Positions 11,259 through 23,039 of a stretch of 64,000 bases of DNA are shown here, in pieces. Position numbers and translations under genes: made by a program. Numbering within the stretch: position 1 is the first letter of the stretch; each line of letters begins with the position of its first letter. This stretch comes from Augochlora pura (lineage: Eukaryota; Arthropoda; Insecta; Hymenoptera; Halictidae), in NCBI RefSeq assembly GCF_028453695.1, contig NC_135779.1:4402001-4466000 (forward strand), in the 5' to 3' direction. The notes under the pieces are model-generated. The model ran no database searches, was not told the origin of the DNA, and saw only the letters and a list, made by a program, of their open reading frames with translations.

Positions 11259-11331
11259 TTGTTAAATCATTGTTTCGCGTGTATATTGTTAAATCAACGT
11301 TTCGCGTTTATATTGTTAAATCAACGTTATA
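11259..11331. repeat. 27-bp tandem repeat, three copies
   Basis: GTTAAATCAACGTTTCGCG-like units begin at 11261, 11288 and 11314 (spacing 27 and 26). Confidence 0.85.
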
Positions 11332-12049
11332 ATAAAGCAACATTATGTGTCATTATCGTATCAACAAGTTCGAGGGTCCATAATTTCGATGTCCACTTTT
11401 TCGAAATTATATTACAGTCTCAATTTGTCAATTCTTCAGTTAAATCATTATTCTGAATATTCTTTAAAATGTAGCAAGCCTTGCAAAATACATTTTCTGA
11501 ATTCTAATAAATTCGCAACTTCCAGCGGAACGATTGAAATATATCTCGAGCCGTATATCACAGCAGCCAACGAACGGGGAATAAATAAAACTCGTAAAAC
11601 AATCGGCGACAACGTTCCAGCTGGTATATCTAGGACGTATGTAGATCTTCCTGGCCGCACGAGGCGCTCCCCTAAGTTACCTTGCTCCTAGATCCATTTA
11701 CCTAGATTCCTGAAAACGTTCTGCTCGTAGATGTCATAAATCTAAGCCTACTGAATTCTATCAAAAAGTTGAACGTTTTAGACTGATTACGAAAATGCTA
11801 GTAAATGATATATCTCTAATAAAGGATAATAGAATCAATAGATGTTGATTTAGCACCGACGCTCCAATGGTGCTTTTCGAGGAGCTAGTTTAAATAAATT
11901 AATAACGTGATATTTATTTCTTTATTTTGAGAAATTTTTTTAGATAGAAGTGTGCATTTAAATAAAGTTTTCTTGCGTGATGGGTATGGTTATTGCAACG
12001 CTTGTGACCACCCCCTGTGTAGACCACCCTTTTAGGTATATACTACTTA
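11332..12049. other. Spacer without recognised features
   Basis: Overlapping plus and minus frames at about 11350-11690 (up to 114 codons) show no recognisable content. The rest is AT-rich. Confidence 0.5.
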
Positions 12050-12420
12050 CCCTCAATTTATTTTTAAAACTCTATACTTTTCTATATTCACATATTTTTC
12101 TATATTTCTATATTTTTCTATATTTCTATATTTCTATATTTTTCTGTATTTCTATATTTTTCTGTATTTCTATATTTTTCTATATTTCTATATTTTTCTA
12201 TATTTCTATATTTTCCTATATTTCTATATTTCTATATTTTTCTATATTTCTATATTTTTCTATATTTCTATATTTTTCTATATTTCTATATTTTTCTATA
12301 TTTCTATATTTTTCTGTATTTCTATATTTTTCTATATTTCTATATTTTTCTATATTTCTATATTTTTCTGTATTTCTATATTTTTCTGTATTCCTATATT
12401 CTTTTATATTTTTCTATACT
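12050..12420. repeat. 18-bp minisatellite (TATATTTCTATATTTTTC)n
   Basis: About 20 copies of an 18-bp T-rich unit with TA/TG variants and occasional 6-bp shortening. Because 18 is divisible by three, it keeps a 157-codon frame open (11977-12450) as a YISIFF-type repeat. That frame is a product of the repeat and is not called a protein. Confidence 0.95.
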
Positions 12421-12439
12421 ATGAAACACAAAAGTATCT

Positions 12440-13270
12440 GCCAAAAATGACAGTCCTATCTCCGCAACGTCGCAGACGTGACAGAAAATTGCGACCATCG
12501 TCAAAGCGTGAACACGTGATCAGACGGGGTTGTGTAGTAAATTCGATGGTTCCGAATAGATCGAAAAGGGTAACGGGCCATTTCGCCGTGGTAAATCCCG
12601 TGCGACCAGTGAAAGCTCGACTCGGTTCACTTACACTGGCACGAGCCGGCGTCAGTTCGCGCCGCGTAGCAGCGGCGACGGGGGGAACGCGTGAAGTTCC
12701 GTTCGATCGACGAAGTGGCGACCCGGTACGCTCGTTTCCACGGTTCAGCGTCTTCCCCCTCGGCCCGCCGATATAACCCCGATGACCACACCCACACGCG
12801 TCGTTCACCGTCGTCCAATTATCGTTCCCCCTCGGCGCGGAGGCCCGCGATCCTGACCTTGACCGTGAGACCGGCCCCGCTCCCCGAGGCTAGGAGATCG
12901 GCCGCGCGCGGGTTCAGGGGCGACGACGACGCGGAGTTACCGGAAGCGCGGGTGACACGCTGCACTGGAATGGCAGCGGGCCGAACGTATGCCGCGCAGC
13001 CTTGCCCCGCAAAAGCCGGACGGGGGACGGCCAATCTTCCGTGGAATCTGGCGAACGGTCCGTTCGAAAACGATGTACCAGTTAGATACCGGGGGCCCCC
13101 GTGGTCTAGCGGTTTATTTTTCGAGACGGTGTGGAGGGGCTAGGCGAGCGCGTGCCTCCGCGACACTCGCGATCAGCTACGAATCTCGCGGCGGCCATTT
13201 TTTCCTGATTTTATTCCCCTCGCGACACCACGGACGACAAATCGACAAACCGAGGGCATTTATGTGAAAC
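12440..13270. other. GC-rich island
   Basis: GC-rich block with overlapping frames on both strands (150 codons plus at 12691-13143, 129 codons minus at 12419-12808). The translations are R, P, A and S rich without motifs, and both strands are equally open, so no gene is called. Confidence 0.5.
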
Positions 13271-13532
13271 AGTATCTAATAACCACTTCAGGGATGAATT
13301 TTTTACAGTACCAAATAATCTGTTTAATTGTTTCTTTTTTTATTCATCAACCATTTCATTTCATTCGACGAGGTTCCCTTCGCTATCGCAATTTCTTTTA
13401 TTGGTCAATTTTAAAGTGAATAAAGCGTTCGTATTTTTAAGATATTAATTACTAACTAGTTATAAATAAAAAGTGTACACCAAGTTAATCGTAAATTGTG
13501 TGATATATCTTTTTTTATAAAAATGTACTTGC

Positions 13533-13864
13533 ACCACTTTCAAAGTAAACGGTCCAATTGCCTGCACCAAATGCAAACCACGAAATTGTACGCGTCGATT
13601 GCAAACTATAAAATTGTCACCGTCGATTGAGAGGTACAATATCATCTGCATCAATTGCAAAATGCAAAAATGCCCGAGTCAATTATAAAATACAAAACGC
13701 TCTGCGTCAATTGCAAAATGTGAAAATGTCTGCATCAATTATAAAGTATAACATTGCCTGCGTTAATTATAAAATACATAATGGTCTGCATAAATTATAA
13801 AATACCAGATTGCTTTCAACAATGATAAAATACAAGATTGCCTGCAACAATCACGAAATACAGG
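13533..13864. repeat. 28-bp minisatellite, about 12 copies
   Basis: From 13561 the unit CTGCRTCAATTATAAAATAC plus eight bases repeats in exact 28-bp register through 13841, with one weaker copy before it. Copies vary at several bases but hardly in length, which points to an old array evolving by point mutation. Confidence 0.9.
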
Positions 13865-14033
13865 AGCTAAGCGAGAATTTATTTTCGACCTTATTTGAAT
13901 CTCATAAAAGTAACATAACCCTAAATTCTTCAAAAATTCTAATATTTTCAATTTGACCTATCAGTCTTCGTCATAAATGCAGATTTATTTATTCAAAATA
14001 CATTTACAACAAAATCGAATAAACTCTGTTTAA

Positions 14034-14195
14034 CTTTCTACGGTTCATTATGACTTTGCAATAATATTCCCATTTATCACGTTACCCATTCTTCAACCGT
14101 TTTAAACAGATTGCAAGATTGTACATGGGAATAAAATTCTACAATATTATAGCAAATTCTGGAATGAAATGAAGGAAACGGTAGACTTCAAAGGG
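14034..14195. mobile_element. Possible TTAA-flanked foldback element
   Basis: TTAA at 14030-14033 and at 14196-14199 bracket sequence whose two halves are roughly inverse. CTACGG near the left mirrors CGGTAG near the right, and ATTCCCAT (14066-14073) mirrors ATGGGAAT (about 14126-14133). The right end CAAAGGG matches the other TTAA elements. Arms are badly decayed. Confidence 0.4.
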
Positions 14196-14199
14196 TTAA

Positions 14200-15707
14200 A
14201 GGCACATTGAAATGCAAATTGTACATGTCAAGTAACGCGCGTTACCTTGAACTCGTGGGATCTTATGAGAACGGGAAGGCGAATGCTATTATAAGAGCGT
14301 ATAATATATAAACGTTAATTTTGCTTACTTATACAAGCAACGTTTACCATCAAAGCCTGATTATTTATTTGCGATAACCTCGACGCCATGAGACAAATCC
14401 AAAAATAAATATTAAATAAAAAGAAAATTCTATGCGAAGTGTCAGACATTTTATTATCGCTAGAATAAGTGTTTCCTGCCTGCAATTGAAATATTTCTCA
14501 CATAAAAAAAATAATTGCAGGTAAATTAGCTATAGTACAAGACACGCGCTTATGAGAAGTTCCGATATATTATATAAATTTTCTAATACCATAATCTCAT
14601 AAATCTGAACCGATCCATGGATCCCACCAACCCCAAATTCTCCCTAATTTGTCAAGAAACCATAATCGCCGATTAGCGCTAAAATCCAGATCCGAGCCGC
14701 CGTGGTCGCACCACGTTACAGTAAAAGAAATTTATACGTCGGGTTGCCAAGCAGCGAAATCCATTAGCCGGCCGATGTTTACGACGGTGGCAACAATAAT
14801 GTATCCTTCTAGCGTCGTTAAAATATGAATAATCACATTAAAGCGAAGTACAGCTATAATGGCTGTTACGATGGTAACCCAGTTGAGTCAGAACATGACC
14901 AGGCTTTGAATCTATAGACCGGGCCGGTCGGCATTCCGTTCGGTGTCCGCCGAAGGGAAAAGTTTTGTTAAGTAACGGCTCCTCGATCGAGAGAATTCAA
15001 GGCGATCATTCGGCGATGTTGCGTTAACATGGGTGTGGTCGCGACGGCCGCAACCGGCTATCCGGCGACTGTTATCGAAATATAGCTGTTATGTGGAGCG
15101 ACCGTGTCTAATTATGGGGCCGCGGACGTTTCACGTGCGGGGCCCGCTCAAGCATTCAAATGGGCCGTGGTAACCCTTCGCGGAATACGCGAAACGATAG
15201 TCCCGTAAAACTGGACGATAAGATAATTCGTGCTAGAACCGTGTTTCACCGTTATTATTATTATTTCGTTTTTGTCTCGACGCCGGGCCCCGCGAGCCTG
15301 GTTATGGCGGCCGCGTGAGAAAAACGCGCGAGTCATCGGTTCGCCAAAATGGCGGACACGATGCCGAATCTAGCCGTTTTACCCCGGGCGACGAAGCGAG
15401 GTTATGTTAGGTTATATTCTTTCGTTTATTTCAATTATTTTGATTCTTTTTGGTATATAAATGTGGATGACGAATGAATATCTCAACGTGAATACCTTGG
15501 TGTTATAAATAAAATATTAGTAATTTCTCTGCAATTCTCCCTGAGCTTAAAAACAAAAATGGACGATTTGGGAACGGAAGATTCGATCACGCAGCGCCAA
15601 CAATTATAAAAACAATTCACGAGACTCGAACAAACGCATCACCTCTTCTCTAATTGTCCATACTTTCTTACAATCCGCGGGACAATTGGAGAGAATTTAC
15701 TGTATTG
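14200..15707. other. AT-rich spacer then GC-rich island
   Basis: AT-rich to about 14600, with a perfect 9-bp inverted pair CCTGCAATT/AATTGCAGG at 14479-14487 and 14513-14521. GC-rich from about 14690 to 15400. No frame over about 62 codons and no recognised gene. Confidence 0.5.
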
Positions 15708-15900
15708 TAGCAAAGGATGAGGTAGATGGCAGAAACGGTTTTTAGTCAGTAGGTATATGAGATAAGTGTGCGAATGAGAACGTATATAATGAATGAAAGG
15801 TTAAGATAGCAATGTAGAGTTAGGTTATTGTAAACCAAGTCCTATTTCTTGGCCGAGAGGCTGAAAATAAATAAATATTATTATTATAGCAAAGGATGAG
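15708..15900 (+). mobile_element. 5'-truncated non-LTR retrotransposon tail with target-site duplication
   Basis: The 14-bp sequence TAGCAAAGGATGAG occurs at 15708-15721 and again at 15887-15900. Between them lies a 165-bp insert that ends GAGAGGCTGAAAATAAATAA and then ATT repeats. A direct duplication of this length around a segment with an A-rich or simple 3' tail is the signature of target-primed reverse transcription. The insert is only the 3' end, on the plus strand, with no coding remnant. The family is unassigned; a SINE using a LINE tail is also possible. Confidence 0.8.
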
Positions 15901-16717
15901 ATAAAAATCTGTCTTCGATACTTGCAATCAGAAGAAAAGGCTCTAGCACTATTTTGAAATTTTTGCATTTAATTAGCTGTGTTCAACTTTTGTCGCACAA
16001 TTTATTGCATTTATTTCGTCGCGCGTTAAAATTCGCGACCGATCGCTACAATATCACAGACCAATGGACACCGTCCGAGGAATCCAACACGATACACGCC
16101 GTATCGTATTTCCATCAATCCCGTCGCGTCCCTAAGCGAATTAATTTATCCATTTTCCCAGCGATAACTTTCTCCCTTCGCGTATCGGAGGGTCGCCGGT
16201 CTTGATACTTTCATCTCGGCCGGTGTTCCCCTCCCGCCGACACGGCCCTGATTAATCTCGTTACCAGACATAATCGGATTCTTCTATCCGCGCGTCCCGA
16301 TAACAACCCGAACGAGGTCGCCCGCCGAAATCGTTATCATTACCGTGGAAATTTCATTGCCGGCTTAGGTAATTGATTTTCCACCCTCCGCCGGGCGGCG
16401 AAGGGTCCGGCGAAACGTTCGATTGAAATCACCGATACGGGTTTCGCGACGCCGTTCCGATGGACGAGGGATTCGTCGATTCTGCATCGACAGATGTGTT
16501 AATTGGTAAATTAAGCGGCAGCGTTCGCTAATTTCGACGAGAGACTTTTGGAAGGGAAAGAGTTGACGGCGAGGAAAAGTGACGATACAGAGGGATAATT
16601 GAAGATAAATTGTGAGATAGAGAAGTGTGATAGAGATCTATGGAAGTTGATTTTCATAAATTATTTTCTCCTTTAAAATTTAATAAAATCAAAATGTTGT
16701 CTTTAGAGATCTGTGCG
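15901..16717. other. Moderately GC-rich island
   Basis: GC-rich between about 16010 and 16560. An 83-codon plus frame (15954-16205) has no recognisable content. No repeats were seen. Confidence 0.5.
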
Positions 16718-16724
16718 TTAATAA

Positions 16725-16911
16725 CACTAGGTTTACAGAACGCGACAAAATAGCGGATTATTAATATTTTATTTACGATTATTCATTTAACATATTTGTT
16801 ACTTGGAGCCAATATCACAATAATAATCTTTAAAAATTAAAATAAATATATCATTGTTACGTTTATAAAATAATATAAAACAGTCGCTTGTAATGCCTTG
16901 CAAATCTGGTG
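16725..16911. mobile_element. TTAA-type MITE (CACTAGGTTT terminus)
   Basis: The left end CACTAGGTTTACAG follows ATAA (16721-16724), and the right end AAATCTGGTG precedes TTAA (16912-16915). The termini are inverse to each other with two or three mismatches. AT-rich interior, no transposase. It is a different subfamily from the CCCTTTGCACTCGA elements. Confidence 0.55.
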
Positions 16912-16915
16912 TTAA

Positions 16916-17612
16916 CTATTAATATTTAAAGATTTGTTTACGTTTGGTATTATTAAAATTGCTATCCTTCTTTAATTTTATATTATTCTATTAAGTAAAT
17001 TTTTTAATTCTATATTACTCTAAGCGATGCAGAATTTATTGTAATTTTTCTTATTGTACTTTGAGCGTGATCTTTTGGTTAAAAAGCCACGAAAGGTAAC
17101 GAAAATGTTTGGCAGCTACAAAAACCGATTGTTTGCCGGCAGCGGGCCTGGAAAAAAATTGGCTCGTCACGGGAAGGACCACCCTAAGCTAAATATCCCA
17201 TTTAGGACGTCACGGTATGCACCATTAAAAAACACGTGGTTTTAATAGCTGTTCCATAGCGGTCCGGTTACAAAGATTCGCCGAAATTTTTTGCCAGCTC
17301 GATCCTCTAAATCTTCAGCATCTGGTGGTCCACGGAGGATCCATCGACAGTGGACGATTGTTTGGTTTCCATGAACTCGACAAAATTCTGCCGTTCTAAA
17401 CGTTCCCGAAACTACGGCGTTCTAATCGTTCCCGAAACTCGCACACCGCGCGATCTACGCTTTTCCATAAAGCGTACAATGAGTAACAGAGCTGTTGCAA
17501 TTGCACGTACATTAATAACCTTGACAATAGGATATAGAAAAAACAGATAGATATATAGAAATATAGAAATAGAAAAAATGTGAATGAACAAACTACAAGA
17601 ATTAAAATAATA
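16916..17612. other. AT-rich to mixed spacer
   Basis: Two short plus frames (63 and 66 codons) with no recognisable content. CGTTCTAA(A/T)CGTTCCCGAAACT is present twice around 17392-17436. Confidence 0.5.
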
Positions 17613-18145
17613 AGAAATCAAATAAAATTTGCAAAAAATATCCAGAGCTTATGAAAAGGAGAGTTTAGGAACATTATTAATAATATATTAATTTGCGTTT
17701 CAGATCTGAGATACGCGAATCTAAATATTAATAATCACAGGAAATTCGTTCGAATAAAATTTGTAAAAAATATTCAGAGATATAAGAAGCGACTTTGGGA
17801 ACATTGTTAATGAAATATTCATTTGCGTTTTAGATACGAGGTGCGCGAATCCGAATATAAATAATCGATCATGGGAAACTCGTTCGCATAAAATTTGCAA
17901 AAACATCCTATAAAAAGAGAGGTGACGTATTCTGCTGCGTTTCAGTTATGAAATACGCGAATACAGATATTAATATTCAATTCCGAAAAATTCGTTCTCG
18001 TAAAATTTATGAAATATATATCGGGGCGACGAAAAGAGAGTTCACTGACATTCTTAATAATATATTCTGCTGCATTTCAGATACGAGACACGCGAATTTA
18101 AATATTAATAATCAGTCACGCTTATATAAAGTTGATTAAAATTAT
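17613..18145. repeat. Diverged tandem repeat, 112-135 bp unit, four copies
   Basis: Each unit carries ATAAAATTTGCAAAAAATAT-like sequence, then GCGTTTCAGATACGAG and ACGCGAAT. The GCGTTTCAG landmark lies at 17695, 17825, 17937 and 18072. A further decayed copy may lie at about 18380-18440. The landmark resembles a 3' splice site (TTTCAG), but no exon follows it. Confidence 0.85.
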
Positions 18146-18180
18146 CCGGCGCGATGGAAAGTGCTAAAGATGGCAATAAA

Positions 18181-18345
18181 AAATTGTTAATAAAATATTC
18201 TCTATATTAACGAATACATTAATAAATATGATGAGTACAGTAATAAGATATAAGCAATGGAAAATTGTTAATAAAGTATTCGCGGTATTAACGAATACAT
18301 CTAATAAATATTATTAAAGTAAATTAATAAAATATAAGCGAACCC
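18181..18345. repeat. 81-bp local duplication
   Basis: AAATTGTTAATAAA...ATTAACGAATACAT...AATATAAGC occurs twice, starting near 18181 and 18262, with about 80% agreement by eye. Confidence 0.8.
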
Positions 18346-18479
18346 AAATATTGATCATTTTCAACGCAGACTCCTTTTCGTAACTTTTATAAAAAATATC
18401 CAGAAAAAAGATAGATCCGTCGTATTTCAATTCTGAAGTAAATGAGATTTTATAATAAATATTCGGACCAATCTGAAGA

Positions 18480-19010
18480 TAGTTTCGGCAACATCGGGGT
18501 TTTCCCATCGAATCGCCGCAACATTCGCGGCGTGCCGGTATTATTGAATTATTCGGCGCGGGGTCCCACCCTCCGGACAATTAAACGCGAATCAATTTCA
18601 CGGGCCGCGTGGCCGCGAGCGGAACGATTCCGTCAGATTCAATTCGTATTCCATCCGCCGCGGACGATCGCTAATATCGCCTCGAATATTCGGGCAACCC
18701 TGGCAGGCACGCCGGCACATGTATAAAAGCGGCTCGTTGTCTCTTTGTTTTCCCCTCCTGGTCTCGTGAGAAGCCGGGGAGACAGTGGCGGCAAACGCGT
18801 TCCGAGAATGTTACGGGCGTAATTAGGTAATTATCAGACTCTGAGAATTTGATACCCCTTTCGTGGCCCGTTCAACGGTGCTGCCGTTTACCGTTTTTTC
18901 TCCTCTCTCAGACTTTTCTGTTCCCTTCGCCGTGTCGCTTGTAGCTGCGACGACGAATCTCGCGGGACCAATATGGCGTCGATTCTGTTATACGATAAAT
19001 AGTAATAGAT
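18480..19010. other. GC-rich island with TATA-like box
   Basis: GC-rich block. TATAAAAG at 18722-18729 is a good TATA match on the plus strand and is followed by a pyrimidine-rich stretch, but no initiator consensus is at the expected distance. A 94-codon frame (18442-18726) upstream is not recognised. Confidence 0.4.
18722..18729 (+). promoter_or_regulatory. TATA-like box TATAAAAG
   Basis: A consensus TATAAAAG in GC-rich surroundings. No TCAGT-type initiator about 30 bp downstream, so this is weak evidence for a promoter. Confidence 0.2.
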
Positions 19011-19050
19011 TTTTCGCAGATTTATTTACGATTTTTTCTATAATTCTATA

Positions 19051-19290
19051 GGGAGTTCAAAATAAAACTCTTTCATCCGTTCGATTTCTCTATTTAATAA
19101 CAAACGTTGACTGTTATCGATTTTTAACCTGTTACAAGACAGAAAAAATTATTCCATAATTTTACACCAAGTTTAAATTAAAACTCTTTCATCTGTTACG
19201 AATAATTTCTCTATTCGATAAAAAAGTATTTTCTCTTATTGATTTTTAGCCTTTATAAAGCATAGAAAAATTTTTCTAAGAAACTATTAC
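19051..19290. repeat. 116-bp local duplication
   Basis: AAAACTCTTTCATC, TTTCTCTATT and ATTGATTTTTA-like landmarks occur in the same order starting at 19064 and 19180. Confidence 0.8.
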
Positions 19291-19900
19291 ATAAATAACG
19301 AGCTAATGTTAATCATTGTAATCGTAAAATAAATTACAGTGCATTTTATCAATTTTTATTAATTATATTTTGTAGAGAATGGATATATTTTCGAAGCAAT
19401 CTAATAAATATTTTACTGCTATCGAATCTGGCTCAGCACAAATATTAATTATAAAAATATTAAATTCAGATAGTTAAAATGTTAATTATTTGAAAAAAAA
19501 AGAACGAACAATCATCTGTAATAAATTTAAAATAGAGCTCGGAACAATTCGATATATACGCGATAGAAACAACTCGATCCGAAAGAAATGCTTGAGAAAC
19601 AATTAAACAAAATGTAAAATGAATGATGTTTCAACGTTTTCTCCGAAAATCATCTTGTCGCCGAATACGCGTCATTTAGTATAGCGAGTTTACCCGGAAC
19701 GGCCGGCCGTTTTTACAGCACTTAGACGGCGCTAGGCGGTCCACGCGAATCCAGCAAAGAGAGAAATCCCGGAATCGAGGGGGTTGGGGGAAGACACACG
19801 GGGACCACCTCGGGGGAGGGCCCCTTTGATCCTGAAAATTGGCTTATAGTTTATTGCATTTTTTATGCCGCCTTTCATCTCCCGGGATCTCACGCTAAAA
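19291..19900. other. AT-rich valley then GC-rich flank
   Basis: AT-rich until about 19640, then GC-rich with a G-rich run near 19780-19820. No gene recognised. Confidence 0.5.
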
Positions 19901-20022
19901 TCTCTCTCTCTCTCTCTCTCTCTCTCATCAATATGCAGGGTGGCCGAGCACTGAAAAAATGGTGGAACGGGTACGAGAACCGGAGGAAGAGAGTCCCTCG
20001 AACCAGAAAAGACCAGAAAGAG

Positions 20023-20066
<44 letters not shown>
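19901..20066. repeat. Opposed (CT)n and (GA)n tracts
   Basis: (CT)13 at 19901-19926 and a GA tract at about 20017-20065 lie some 90 bp apart in inverted orientation, so the two can pair as a large hairpin. The 60-75 codon frames through them are repeat products. Confidence 0.9.
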
Positions 20067-20930
20067 GCAGCCGAACGAAAATCCGTCTTGATCCCGGGAC
20101 TCATCGGCCGGCAAGAATGGGATCCTTTATTAAATTATTCGTGACCGTGTGCTCGATGAAATGCCCCGATCTCTATAAATGATTCCCGTGAACGTGGATC
20201 TACGAACGCCTTTATGGGGGTCCACATAATCTCGGCACATTTCGAAGTAATCGCGTTGAATCATTAGGTTCGTAGTATTTTATTAAACTAGTATTTTATT
20301 AAATTAGTCACTTGGTGGTTTAGCAAATTATTTCTACAGTATTTATAAAATTACAGAGACCTTTTTAATTGTATTTTTTGAATAATTAAGCTTCTGCGAT
20401 ATAATTGGATTTAATTTTTTCCAAAGTCCATCATTTTTAAAACAGAGAGAAATGTTTGTCATAGAACGGACTTTTATGAGAAATTTCTACGAAGTTTGAA
20501 AAATTGTCTTTCTGAGATTATGGAGTAAACTGTGCTCTTTGGCGTGTCAAAAATTGATCTGCAATGTTTCGTCATGGTTTTATTATAGTTACAAGAGAGC
20601 GTTGATGGTTAATAAAAAAGGCAAGCTACCATTTAGTAATTCCTTAATTTCGCGAATTAGTAAAAATGTGGATAATAAATTTAATTTAATATATTACTAC
20701 GATAATAATATTACTATTAATAATGATAAAATTAATATTACTACGATGATAAATTTAATTTAATATTACTACTAACGATCTAGATATAACACGAAGGTGT
20801 AGAAATTATTTCATTTGATCGGAACTATAGTAATCCACTAGCTAGAAACTATATGTATATACACCCGCGTACGTACTCGCATATTACGACATTCGAACAA
20901 GCAACACCGTTCTCTCTCAATCCTTCTCGC
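20067..20930. other. Mainly AT-rich spacer
   Basis: No supported gene. A 74-codon AT-rich frame (20539-20763) ends in N, I and T repeats from AATATTACTA-type sequence. Confidence 0.5.
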
Positions 20931-21890
20931 TCAATGAATTAATCGAAGCACATCCGGCAAGGTCGCGCAATGTCGTTCCACCTCCTCGCGACCGCAGCGA
21001 ACAGACTTAATCAATATTCGCGGTCGCAACAATTAGGCATCGCCGACAGTGTTCCATTCAAGAAATCGACGAACGCGGCGGACGCTCTATCAGATAAAAC
21101 TCTTCACGCTTCCGCAGCTCCGGTCGTAAATTACAATTTTTCCGTGGAACCGTCTATCCGGGGAATCGGTTAATCGGGCGCTAACGACGAGCAATTACCG
21201 ACACCCGTGCGTTTCGTCGGTTGATGATTCTTTTCGCGCGCGACGGGACAGTTCACGGAACAGTCGCGATAGAAATGAAATCCGGGTTTTTTCTCTCTAC
21301 CGATTGCGTCGATCGATCGATCGCTAATTGGCCGACGATCGGCCGCGAAAATCGCGGATGTAACACCGATCCGATCGATCATGGGCCGATCATCCATCCA
21401 TCATCGAAGCGAAACGGAAAATGCGCTCGGCGAAAGCGGTGGCGTCGGACCGCGTGGCACGAGACAACTCACTTACCGCGGCTACGAAGCAATTTGCTGG
21501 CGGGGCTCTCTCCTCTCGCATTGCTCGAATCGTTTAGACAGCCGGCGAGAGTGTCGCCGATGAAACGGATACGTCGATCAATTTACGCCGGCTAGGCGGG
21601 CTGACGGATGATTTTTGCGCCCATCGCGTCGACCGTCCTTTTTTAATCCGTCCTTGCGGTTGGTATTGTGTTAGCCGCGTGGCCGATTTTAACGTGGAAG
21701 CCGTGTCGCTTTGACCTTTTCAATGCGACCGACGAGTTACCGATTTAGAGGCTTTTGTTCGAGGCGTTTTATAGAAATTAAGCGGAGTGGGGGAAAATAT
21801 TGGAAGAGGCTACTTTGCGGACGTGAAACTTGAGCGGATCTCGAAATGGAGGAGGAAACGTGGAAACTGTAGGAGTAGGTCTGATGGTCC
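20931..21890. other. GC-rich island with GATC-rich palindromes
   Basis: GC-rich block in which CGATCGATCGATCG (about 21310-21323), GATCCGATCGATCATGGGCCGATCATCCATCC-like sequence and GACGATCGGCC cluster at 21305-21400. Frames on both strands (up to 124 codons) have no recognisable content. Confidence 0.5.
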
Positions 21891-21894
21891 AATT

Positions 21895-22390
21895 ACTTAA
21901 TTCATTACTTAATATTAACATTATCATCGGTTAATAATAATATAAATCAATATTAATATCAGTTAATATTAATACGAATCAATATTATATGAATTAATAT
22001 TAGTATAAATCAATATTAATGTGGATCAATATTATATCAATTAATATTAGCATGAATCGATATTAAAGTAAATAAATATAATATCAATTAATATTAGCAT
22101 AAATCAATATTAATATCGATATGTATCATATCAGTTAATATTAACACGAATCAATATTAGTATAAGTCAATATAATATCAATTAATATTAACAGGAATCA
22201 ATTTTATATGAATTAATATTAATATCAACCAATAATGAAATCAATTAATATTAATATCAACCAATAATGAAATCAATTAATATTAATATCAATCGACATT
22301 AAAATCAACCAATATTGGCATCAATTAATATTAATATCAACCAATATTGACATCGATTAATATCGATATCAATCAATATTAAAGCGATTT
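21895..22390. repeat. AT-rich array of alternating AATCAATATTAA and ATTAATATTA words
   Basis: About 490 bp made almost entirely of short words such as TCAATATTAATATCA and TCAATTAATATTAATA with slight variants. Many are self-complementary around AATATT. Register is loose, but a 32-bp unit is clear at about 22240-22300 (two nearly identical copies of CAACCAATAATGAAATC). Confidence 0.9.
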
Positions 22391-22890
22391 TAATAACCAA
22401 CGTCTTCAAACTTTCAGTTTTCCAAGGTAGAACTCGAACACCGTTCTTACAAGGATTTATAAATCAGCGCTTTCCGCGCGACTGTTTAAAAAATGATTAA
22501 TCTTGTTTATTATCTCGAGGCTATGCGATCGGCGTTTATGAATATTGTATGGAGAAACGTAGGACACACAGGAGACATTGAAAAGATTCATCGGGGCAGG
22601 CTATCTAAAACCGGTACAAAGCAAGCTCCGTTATTAATAGACTACGGATATTTATGCAAATATTCATTTTCACAGGTTACTTACCAAGAACCAGAATAAT
22701 TTGCATGATAATCAATCAACTTATTTACCGATTCTACGGAAAAGCGCTTCTCCCGTTTACAGGTATCGACCAACGCAGACGGGAATCGATTCTTTGAATT
22801 TAATTATACAACTACTATGCCCTAAATCTGACTAATATATATTATTTTTTTAACGTGACAAAAATTAATTTCGATTAACGTGACACCATA
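22391..22890. other. Spacer without recognised features
   Basis: A 68-codon frame (22493-22699) has no recognisable content. Confidence 0.5.
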
Positions 22891-22896
22891 AAAATA

Positions 22897-22985
22897 AAAT
22901 ATTATATATTTATTTATAATATATAAATATTATATATTTATTTATAATACATAAATATTATATATTTATTTATAATATATAATAT
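22897..22985. repeat. 28-bp AT minisatellite, three copies
   Basis: The unit AAATATTATATATTTATTTA plus TAATATAT starts at 22897, 22925 and 22953 in exact register, with (TA)-rich decay after it. Confidence 0.9.
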
Positions 22986-23039
22986 ATAATTACTACATAC
23001 ATTATATATTTATAATAATACAATATATACTTAAAATAT

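Noticed and set aside
11977..12450. 157-codon hydrophobic repeat frame
   Set aside because: Direct translation of an 18-bp T-rich minisatellite; units divisible by three keep frames open.
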